Positions 41,607 to 48,387 of a stretch of DNA of 48,387 nt are shown here, piece after piece; position 1 is the stretch's first letter, and each line of letters starts with the position of its first letter. The translations under genes were made by a program, and so were the position numbers. Below the pieces are notes generated by a model, which worked only from the letters and a program-made list of their open reading frames with translations, made no database searches and had not been told where the DNA came from. The DNA lies in contig NZ_JADMOP010000012.1 in NCBI RefSeq assembly GCF_015558785.1, positions 22,008 through 70,394 of the forward strand. The letters run 5' to 3'. The stretch comes from Collinsella aerofaciens. GTDB taxonomy: Bacteria > Actinomycetota > Coriobacteriia > Coriobacteriales > Coriobacteriaceae.

Positions 41607-42104
41607 TTAGCGGTAGTTGGTAAACTGCAGCGGCTGACCGTAGTCCTGGTCGCGCAGGAACTGAATCACCGTCTGCAGCGCGTCCTTGGAAGCAGAGGAA
41701 ACGCGCAGCTTATCGGCCTCGATGGTCACCTTGACCTTGAGCTTTTGATCCTTGATGTCCTTATTGATCTTCTTGGCGGTCGCCTGGTCGATGCCCTCGA
41801 CGATATGGCCGAGCACGCGCACGGTACCGCCCGAAGCCGCCTGCGGCGCGTCCCAAGAGACAGCCTTGAGGTCGATGCCGCGCTTGATGAGCTTGGAGCT
41901 CAGCACGTCAATGATCTGCTTGGAAACAAAATCGGCCGGGGCATTGATCGTAAAGAGCTTGTCACCCTTCGAAAGCTCGATGGTGGCGCCGGAATCCTTA
42001 AGGTCATAGCGCTGAGAGATCTCGCGAGTGGTCTGCTGGAAAGCGTTATCGACCTCCTGCATATTGACCTCGGACACAACGTCGAAGCTGGAATCTTTAG
42101 CCAT
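41607..42104 (-). CDS. yajQ: YajQ family nucleotide-binding protein
   Basis: A 165-residue protein with the full YajQ fold: SFDVVSEVNMQEVDNAF at the N-terminus and SKQIIDVLSSKLIKRG in the middle. Family members bind nucleotides (cyclic di-GMP in Xanthomonas) or RNA; the role here is unknown. An AAAGGAAG site precedes the ATG. Confidence 0.93.
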   Translation of the reverse strand: MAKDSSFDVVSEVNMQEVDNAFQQTTREISQRYDLKDSGATIELSKGDKLFTINAPADFVSKQIIDVLSSKLIKRGIDLKAVSWDAPQAASGGTVRVLGHIVEGIDQATAKKINKDIKDQKLKVKVTIEADKLRVSSASKDALQTVIQFLRDQDYGQPLQFTNYR

Positions 42105-42156
42105 GGTTCTTCCTTTCGGTACGGGGAGCCTTAGTAGCTGTCGTACGAATAGTCAA

Positions 42157-43644
42157 CTAATCGTTTGCTGCCTGGCCGTCGGATGCCGTGTCGGTGCCGT
42201 CGGCAGACTGAGCATCGGCGCCGTCGGCAGACTGGGCGTCGGTGCCGTCGACAGCATCGGTGCCGTCGGTACTCTCGCCGTCCTCGGAGTCTGTGGTCTC
42301 CTTCTTGGGAACGGTAATGGTCACGCGCGCCACGCCCGATGTCTTGGTGTCATAGCGAACCTTTTCGCCGTTCTTGGTAACCGTGACATCGGAGGGCTTG
42401 GACGTGGTGATCTCGATCGAGGACTCAGGCGTGTACTCCTGCTCAAAGGGGCCGGTCGCCTGGGCGCCGTAGACCGATTTACCGTCGACCTTGACCTCAA
42501 TCCAGGCGGTCTTGCCCTTGGCAACGGAAACCTTGACCTTAATGACCTCGTCCTCTTCCTTTTTTACCGTCGCCTTGGCGGCATCGGAATCGGCAGAATC
42601 CGTCGCATCGTCGGTGCCTTCATCCTCGTCAACGGATTCGGTCTTCTTGGAAGACTTCTTGGTCGTCGTCTTAGTGGCCGCGGGCGTCTCGGGCGTCGAC
42701 TCGGGTGCAGAAGAGCCGCAGCCACGCAGGAGGACCACGATGAGCAAAATCAGCAAAAGTGCCACGGCACCGATGCCGGCGTAGATGATGCGCGGATCGA
42801 GACCATTGTTCTGAGGAGCACGTCCACCGCCGCGCCCGCGATTGGAGCCGCCACGACCATTCCCCTGCGGCATACGGCCGCGACCGCTATCGGGACGACC
42901 ACGATAGCCGCCCTGGCGCTGCGAGCCGCGCTGGCCCGAACGCGGCGCAAGCTCACCACGGTTCTGATAGCCACGCTGTCCAGAGTGAGGCGCCGAAGAG
43001 CGCTGCCCGTAAGGCTGCGATTGCGAACGGAGGCGCGGCGTCACCTGCGTGGTATCGGCGTCGGCGTAACCACCGCGGGAACGCCCGGCAGAAACTCCGC
43101 GATAACCACGACCGGAGTAGCCTCCGTCGCCGTAACCGGCGCGAGGATCGCGACTCAACCCGCGAGCGGCGGGAAGCGCACGGTCATCCGGCATGGGCGT
43201 ACTGCGAAAGCGATCTCGCTGAGAACGAATCTCCTCGCTGGAGCCCGTCTCGGTGATGTAGCCCGCCTGCGGAGGACGTTGACCGTACCGCGTCGAGCGA
43301 CCACCCTGAACCATCAGAAAGCGTCCGTTATCGACCGACGAACGCGAGTTAACGTAGCCGGCAGCATCCTGAAAACGACCGCCCTGCTGCGAGGTCTCGC
43401 GCTCGTATGCCATGAGGTCATCAAAATAAGCGTTGACGACCTCGCGCGGGTTAAGTCCCAAAAAGCGAGCGTAGCTCGAAATCATGCCCTGCGCATAGCC
43501 ACGCGGGGGCATCGATGCAAAGTTGCCGGTCTCGAAAAACTCGATGATCTGCGGCCTGATTTTGATGGTGTTGGCGACCTGCTGGATGGAAAGGCCCATC
43601 CGGCGACGCTGCTCGAGCAGCATGTCACCAAAGCGTGCAGCCAT
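42157..43644 (-). CDS. RodZ-like HTH membrane protein with RG-rich cytoplasmic region
   Basis: A 495-residue protein with a Cro/RodZ-like helix-turn-helix domain (about 1-75), a long Arg/Gly-rich disordered region (about 168-275), one transmembrane helix (286-307) and an outer C-terminal domain with a DUF4115-like fold (KGKTAWIEVKVDGK). The tail is a repetitive acidic sequence of DGTDA type. RodZ anchors MreB and helps set cell shape; its place directly after ftsK is typical. The RG-rich insert is unusual. The start overlaps the ftsK stop (TGATG). Confidence 0.85.
   Translation of the reverse strand: MAARFGDMLLEQRRRMGLSIQQVANTIKIRPQIIEFFETGNFASMPPRGYAQGMISSYARFLGLNPREVVNAYFDDLMAYERETSQQGGRFQDAAGYVNSRSSVDNGRFLMVQGGRSTRYGQRPPQAGYITETGSSEEIRSQRDRFRSTPMPDDRALPAARGLSRDPRAGYGDGGYSGRGYRGVSAGRSRGGYADADTTQVTPRLRSQSQPYGQRSSAPHSGQRGYQNRGELAPRSGQRGSQRQGGYRGRPDSGRGRMPQGNGRGGSNRGRGGGRAPQNNGLDPRIIYAGIGAVALLLILLIVVLLRGCGSSAPESTPETPAATKTTTKKSSKKTESVDEDEGTDDATDSADSDAAKATVKKEEDEVIKVKVSVAKGKTAWIEVKVDGKSVYGAQATGPFEQEYTPESSIEITTSKPSDVTVTKNGEKVRYDTKTSGVARVTITVPKKETTDSEDGESTDGTDAVDGTDAQSADGADAQSADGTDTASDGQAAND
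42191..42270. repeat. Tandem repeat in the RodZ-like gene tail
   Basis: Units of 24, 24 and 18 nt, each beginning TCGGTGCCGTCG or a close variant, encode the repeated DGTDAQSA stretch. Slippage is likely to vary the tail length. Confidence 0.75.
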
Positions 43645-46421
43645 CAGAATCCTCCAAACTCACGATCTTCACGTGCCATCTCGGCGTCGACAGACTCCAG
43701 CGCGGCGAGCCCCTCCTCGTCCAGCAGGACCTCGCGCGGCTTGGAACCATCGGGCGGGCCGACGACACCCTTTTCTTCCAGCATGTCCATAATACGCCCG
43801 GCGCGTGCATAGCCAACCTTGAGTCGGCGTTGCAGGCCAGATGTGGAGCCCAGCTGCGATTCCACCACAATATGGGCGGCCTCCCAGATAAGCGGGTCGT
43901 CATCTTGCGGCTCGGCAACGCCCGTGCGAACAATGCCGCCACCAGCCATGGACATGGAAGCAGGCGCCACGGCGGACAGAATCTCCTCGTGATAGTCGGG
44001 CTCGCTTTGCGACTTAACGAACTCGACGATCTCGTTGATCTCGTCGTCCGAGACAAAACAGCCCTGGATACGGCGGGGCTTGCCCCAGTCGACCTTGGAG
44101 AACAGCATATCGCCCAAACCGGTGAGCTTTTCGGCGCCCATCTGGTCGATAATGACGCGGGAATCGATGCCCGTAGCCACGTTAAAGGCGATACGGTTGG
44201 TGATGTTGGCCTTAATGAGGCCCGTCACCACGTTGGAGCTGGGGCGCTGCGTAGCCACGATAAGGTGAATACCGGCGGCACGGCCCAGCTGGGCGATACG
44301 GACGATCGAGGCCTCGACATCCTTGCCGGCGACCATCATCAGGTCCGAAAGCTCGTCGATGATGATGACCAGATAGGGCATCTTTTGCGGCGGGTTATCG
44401 TAATGCTCAAACTCGCCGGCGGCCTGCTTTTCGTTATACGTCGAGATCTTGCGAACGTTGAGGCGCTCGAACACCTTCAGGCGACGCTCCATCTCGGACA
44501 CGGCCCACTGAAGTGCACTGGCAGCCTGCTTGGGCTCGGTCACCACGGGCACGTAGAGATGCGGCAGGCCGTTATAGCCCGCAAGCTCGACGCGCTTGGG
44601 ATCGACCATGATCAGGCGAACGTCCTCGGGAAGAGCGCGCATGAGCAAGGTCGTGATGATGGAATTGATCATCACCGACTTACCGGAACCGGTGGTACCG
44701 GCAATCAGCAAGTGGGGCATCTTAGCGAGGTCGGCGACAACCGGCGTGCCCTCGGCATCGCGGCCGATGGCGAGCTCGAGCGGACCGCCCTTAACATAGG
44801 GCAGCACGTCGCCCAGATTGACGTTTTGGCGCTTGCGATTGGGGATCTCGATGCCCACGAGCGAGGTGCCGGGAATCGGCGCGAAAATGCGCACCGACTG
44901 GGCGGCAAGCGAAAGCGCGATATCGTCCTCGAGGCTCGAGATCTTGCTCACGCGCTCGCCCTCGCCGGGCTGCAGCTTAAAGGTCGTGACCGTGGGGCCG
45001 GCAATCCAGCCGACGACGCGAGCGCTACGGCCAAACTCGAGCAGGGTAGACTGCAACGACTCGGCAGTCTGTTCCAGTTCCTTATCAGAAGACGCGGAGG
45101 ACGCCGACTGCGGATTGGCGTGCAGGATTTCGAGCGGCGGGAGCTTGAGGCCGTCCTCTTGTTCGCCCTCGACACCGGCAGCAGTACCGTCCGCTCCCCC
45201 ATCACCGGCTGCAACAGGAGCAGCTGAAGTCGTAGAGCTGGAGGCATCGGCAACCTTGGGATGCTTTAGGAAGTCGGGAATCTGCGGAGCTGCCGAAACG
45301 GGATTCACGGCAAACGGCGGTTCTGACTCGTCAGCATTGTCCGGGTCATCTTCTATCGAAAACTGTCCGGTGACCTGTCCTGCCTTGGCACGGCGACGCG
45401 GCAGCAAGGTTGTCTTGGCGGTCTCGAGCGGAGTCTCGTCGTCCTCGTCATCGCCCTCGGTGAGTTCGATTTCGCTATCGGACCAAGACGGGTCGGGCTC
45501 GCTCGTGTTGAGCTTGGGCGCGGCCTTGCCCTTCTTGGCATGACGACGCGGCAGCAGCGTGGTCTTAGCGCGCTCGGCCTCCACGGCCTCGGACACGTCG
45601 ACAAACGGGTCATTGTCCTCGTCGTCATCCAAAACCGGGTCGGCATCGCCTCCCATGACCGTGGTCACCGCGGCATCAGTTCCCTTCTGGCGCAGAATGC
45701 TCAGGTGCGGACGGGCGACGCCGGGAACCGACAGGGCCTCTTCGTCGCCCCACGGGCTCACATTGACATCGGCACGACGGCGCTCGGCAAAATCGGCGGC
45801 GCGATCGCGTGCGGAGCGCAAAACGCCGCCCACCGAAAAGCCGATAATGACCAGGCCAACGACGACAAGCCCAAGCAAGACAACCATGGCAATAGGTTTA
45901 CCCAGGGCGTTTTGCAAGGTACTTGCGATAAAGGCGCCAATGTAGCCGCCCGACGCAGATAGGTTTTGCGGCGTAAACATGAGGTCGCACGAATCGCTCG
46001 TGCCCGGCACCATCAGCGACAGGATAGAGACAATGGCCACAAACACCACGGCGCCACCCGCGACCGAGCGAATGTTGAGCGGCGAGTCCTCACCCAAAAA
46101 GAGCGTGGCGGCAAACAGCAAGATGACGATCGGCAGCACGTAGGCGCCCAGGCCAAAGCCAAGGTGGTAGAAACCGGCAACCGCAGCTGTCACGGGCGCC
46201 GTTGCCGGGGAAATCACGGCAATAAAGGACGCAATCGCCAAAACGGCAATGACCACGCCGGCGATATCGCGATTGGCCGAAGGCTCGACCAGGGGCTCGA
46301 ACTCATCGAACTCGGACTCGTGGCCCTTATTGGCACGCAGATGGGAACCGGCACCCTTAGCAGATGCCGGTTGGTTGTTGGCTTTGTTGCCTTTGGCGTT
46401 TTGTGCAGATCCGCGCGCCAA
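43644..46421 (-). CDS. ftsK: DNA translocase FtsK/SpoIIIE family
   Basis: FtsK pumps chromosome ends through the closing septum. The 925-residue protein has a hydrophilic start, four transmembrane helices (about 53-200), a disordered linker to about 440, and the motor domain with Walker A GTTGSGKS at 575-582, followed by the C-terminal winged-helix gamma domain (QRRLKVGYARAGRIMDMLE). The linker carries the motif AKTTLLPRRHAKKG at 285-298 and again, slightly changed, at 335-348. Translation starts at TTG (46421), 8 nt after a GGAGG that overlaps the last codons of rnj. Confidence 0.95.
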   Translation of the reverse strand: MARGSAQNAKGNKANNQPASAKGAGSHLRANKGHESEFDEFEPLVEPSANRDIAGVVIAVLAIASFIAVISPATAPVTAAVAGFYHLGFGLGAYVLPIVILLFAATLFLGEDSPLNIRSVAGGAVVFVAIVSILSLMVPGTSDSCDLMFTPQNLSASGGYIGAFIASTLQNALGKPIAMVVLLGLVVVGLVIIGFSVGGVLRSARDRAADFAERRRADVNVSPWGDEEALSVPGVARPHLSILRQKGTDAAVTTVMGGDADPVLDDDEDNDPFVDVSEAVEAERAKTTLLPRRHAKKGKAAPKLNTSEPDPSWSDSEIELTEGDDEDDETPLETAKTTLLPRRRAKAGQVTGQFSIEDDPDNADESEPPFAVNPVSAAPQIPDFLKHPKVADASSSTTSAAPVAAGDGGADGTAAGVEGEQEDGLKLPPLEILHANPQSASSASSDKELEQTAESLQSTLLEFGRSARVVGWIAGPTVTTFKLQPGEGERVSKISSLEDDIALSLAAQSVRIFAPIPGTSLVGIEIPNRKRQNVNLGDVLPYVKGGPLELAIGRDAEGTPVVADLAKMPHLLIAGTTGSGKSVMINSIITTLLMRALPEDVRLIMVDPKRVELAGYNGLPHLYVPVVTEPKQAASALQWAVSEMERRLKVFERLNVRKISTYNEKQAAGEFEHYDNPPQKMPYLVIIIDELSDLMMVAGKDVEASIVRIAQLGRAAGIHLIVATQRPSSNVVTGLIKANITNRIAFNVATGIDSRVIIDQMGAEKLTGLGDMLFSKVDWGKPRRIQGCFVSDDEINEIVEFVKSQSEPDYHEEILSAVAPASMSMAGGGIVRTGVAEPQDDDPLIWEAAHIVVESQLGSTSGLQRRLKVGYARAGRIMDMLEEKGVVGPPDGSKPREVLLDEEGLAALESVDAEMAREDREFGGF

Positions 46422-46422
46422 A

Positions 46423-48093
46423 CTAAACCTCCATGACGACCGGGATGATCATCGGACGGGTGCGCGTACGGCTCCAGATAAAGTTGGAGAGCGAATCGCG
46501 CACGGCTTTGCGAATAGCATCGGAGCCGCTGCTGGTAAAGGTAAACTTACCCTTCTCGATCGTTTTCATGATGGCTGCTGAGGCATCCTCGGAGAACTGG
46601 TCGTCGATGGCAAACGAAACACCGCGGCCCGAGAACTCGATAGCCTCGATCTTCTTATGCTTGAGCGAGACGATGGCAACGGCCGTGACCATACCGTCAT
46701 TGGCGAGCTTTTGGCGATCGCGCAGGACAATGGGGTCGGTGTCGCCGATGCGCAGACCGTCAACATAGACGACGCCGGACTCGACGGGCGTACCGCGCTT
46801 GACGATACCGCCACGCATCTCGAGCGTGTCGCCGTTATCGAGGATAAAGATGTGATCATCCTTGATGCCCATCTTACGAGCAAGCTGGGCATGGGCGCGC
46901 AGATGCACGGCCTCGCCGTGAACCGGCATAAAGTAGGTGGGCTTGGCCATGGCCATGAGGAGCTTGAGTTCCTCCTGGCTGCCGTGCCCCGAGACGTGAA
47001 CGAGGGCGCGGGACTTATCCCAGACGTCGCAGCCAAGCTTGGCCAGGCTGTTGACGACCTGCTGAACGGCCTTCTCGTTGCCGGGAACGGGAGTTGCCGA
47101 GAGAATGACGGTATCGCCTTCGTGGATAGAAAGCGTCTTGTGCTCGCCGTTGGCCATGCGGGACAGGGCCGACAGCGGCTCGCCCTGCGAACCGGTGCAC
47201 ATGACGACGATCTTGTCGTCGGGCAGGTTATCGATATCGAAGGCATCAATGATATCGGCATCGTCGATGTTGAGGTAGCCCAACTCGCGCGCCACGCGGG
47301 TGTTGGTGAGCATGGAACGTCCAGTCACGACGACCTTGCGGCCGCACTTGCGGGCGGCGTCGCAGATCTGCTGCAGGCGATGGATGTGGCTCGAGAACGA
47401 CGCGACGAACACGCGACCCGGGGCGTTCTTGATGGCATGCAGCAGGTTGGGACCAACCTCGGCCTCGGACTTGGTAAAGCCCGGAACCGTGGCGTTGGTG
47501 GAGTCGGAAAGCAGCAGGTCGATGCCCTGCTTGGCAAAGCGGCTGATGGCGGCATAGTCGGGCGTGACGCCGTCGATGGGCGTCTGATCGAGCTTAAAGT
47601 CACCCGTGTGCATAACGGTGCCCTGGTTGGTGCGAATGAACACGCCCAGTGCACCCGGAATGGAGTGCGTCATGGAGAAGAAATCGAGCGAGATGCCACC
47701 GAGATTGACATGGCTTCCGCCCTTGACCTCGCGGAACTTAGGTGCGCGGATGCGGAACTCGGAGAGCTTGCCCTCGATAAAACCGAGCGTCAGCTTGCTC
47801 GAGAAGATGGGCACCTTGTTGTTGAGATCCTGCAGCAGGTACGGAAGCGAACCGGTGTGGTCCTCGTGGCCGTGGGTGACGATGATGCCGCGGAGCTTCT
47901 CCTCGTTCTCCAGGACATAGGTGTAGTCAGGAAGCACCAGGTCGATACCGGGCTGGGAGTCATCCGGGAACATGAGGCCGGCGTCGACGAGCACCATGTC
48001 GTCGCCGCACTCGAAGACCGTCATGTTCTTACCGATGCCGTCAAGGCCGCCGAGCGGAATGATCTTCAAGGGAGATGATTTTTTAGCTGCCAT
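46423..48093 (-). CDS. rnj: Ribonuclease J
   Basis: RNase J is a metallo-beta-lactamase/beta-CASP nuclease with 5'-3' exonuclease and endonuclease activity on RNA. The 556-residue protein has the zinc motif HGHEDH at 74-79, then the beta-CASP motifs and a C-terminal RNase J domain. The ATG at 48093 has AAAGGAAA about 13 nt upstream; a longer reading has no support. Together with RNase Y it gives this organism the Gram-positive decay set. Confidence 0.95.
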   Translation of the reverse strand: MAAKKSSPLKIIPLGGLDGIGKNMTVFECGDDMVLVDAGLMFPDDSQPGIDLVLPDYTYVLENEEKLRGIIVTHGHEDHTGSLPYLLQDLNNKVPIFSSKLTLGFIEGKLSEFRIRAPKFREVKGGSHVNLGGISLDFFSMTHSIPGALGVFIRTNQGTVMHTGDFKLDQTPIDGVTPDYAAISRFAKQGIDLLLSDSTNATVPGFTKSEAEVGPNLLHAIKNAPGRVFVASFSSHIHRLQQICDAARKCGRKVVVTGRSMLTNTRVARELGYLNIDDADIIDAFDIDNLPDDKIVVMCTGSQGEPLSALSRMANGEHKTLSIHEGDTVILSATPVPGNEKAVQQVVNSLAKLGCDVWDKSRALVHVSGHGSQEELKLLMAMAKPTYFMPVHGEAVHLRAHAQLARKMGIKDDHIFILDNGDTLEMRGGIVKRGTPVESGVVYVDGLRIGDTDPIVLRDRQKLANDGMVTAVAIVSLKHKKIEAIEFSGRGVSFAIDDQFSEDASAAIMKTIEKGKFTFTSSGSDAIRKAVRDSLSNFIWSRTRTRPMIIPVVMEV

Positions 48094-48387
48094 AGGTGAG
48101 TGTTGTTTCCTTTCTTCGAAACGGGTCTGGAACAACCGACGGGGCGCTTCTGGCAAACCGACCGCCGGGAACGTACAAACATGCATCACAGATTCGACGC
48201 AGTAACCTCAGTATGATACCCATTTGCACAACAACAGACCACCCATGCATCAAAGCCCCATCTGAACTGGTCTATCCCGCCGGTCTGGGGCCATCGGGGG
48301 CCGGGGCGGGTTAAGTTTGCTGCTCTACAGTCCTGCGCAAGACGGAAAGCACATTAAGTGCTTTCCTTTGCGTGCGGAACTCGCGAC
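48094..48387. other. Upstream region of rnj
   Basis: These 294 nt hold no gene. On the reverse strand a TATCAT -10-like box (48213-48218) lies 120 nt before rnj without a clear -35 box. A perfect 9-bp inverted repeat (GGAAAGCAC with GTGCTTTCC) at 48344-48366 has a 5-nt loop and may be the terminator of a gene beyond the window edge. Confidence 0.5.

Noticed and set aside
43635-45227. 530-residue forward ORF opposite ftsK
   Set aside because: Antisense to the FtsK motor domain with no motif of its own.
46657-48078. 473-residue forward ORF opposite rnj
   Set aside because: Antisense to RNase J, which has the full zinc motif.

Overview
This 48.4-kb window is a gene-dense, GC-rich stretch of bacterial chromosome made almost entirely of core housekeeping genes. 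The combination of scpAB-rluB-cmk-plsC-ispH-der-plsY-gpsA, an actinobacterial-type FHA/MerR pair, and rnj-ftsK-rodZ-rimO-pgsA-cinA-recA-recX-rny-spoVS-miaB-miaA-hflX in a genome that reads as a non-sporulating actinobacterium points to the class Coriobacteriia, most likely Collinsella. The genus is an inference from gene order, codon use and protein style; no 16S gene is present. I see no prophage, transposase, CRISPR array or secondary-metabolite cluster.

Layout. (1) 1-1030: two near-identical tRNA-Ala(GGC) genes flank a reverse-strand CAU tRNA and a 140-bp foldback element. (2) 1062-4071: an ABC-F ATPase, a small membrane protein and a site-2-type protease. (3) 4156-18136: fourteen co-directional, tightly packed or overlapping genes for chromosome segregation, ribosome maturation, phospholipid and isoprenoid synthesis, central carbon metabolism, cysteine desulfuration and CoA synthesis, with no internal terminator that I can see. 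(4) 18217-22463: tRNA-Pro, a 55-bp palindrome, a CDP-alcohol phosphotransferase, a GarA-like FHA protein, an FtsR-like MerR regulator, apt and a secreted NlpC/P60 peptidase. (5) 22491-26642: DegV, a DUF1836 protein, thioredoxin reductase and a divergent glycolipid-type glycosyltransferase. (6) 26643-27106: a gene-free junction holding three long inverted repeats. (7) 27107-29307: dut, nrdR and a YneA-like SOS division inhibitor, divergent from lexA, with three evenly spaced LexA boxes between the last two. (8) 29307-48093: after a membrane acyltransferase coupled to lexA, a long reverse-strand block of tRNA modification, RNA decay, recombination, lipid, ribosome modification and division genes, ending at RNase J.

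How it fits together. The SOS circuit is visible in full: lexA, the YneA-like inhibitor and recA (with a LexA box in its promoter spacer). RNA decay is represented by both RNase Y and RNase J. Phospholipid synthesis is represented by PlsC, PlsY, GpsA and two CDP-alcohol phosphotransferases.

The least explained items are a pair of palindromic elements that share a loop but have private stems (26656-26768 and 26968-27071), the 140-bp foldback with mirror-image ORFs (596-735), a MutL-like GHKL ATPase of unknown role between rny and spoVS, and an RG-rich RodZ-like protein next to an FtsK whose linker carries a duplicated basic motif.
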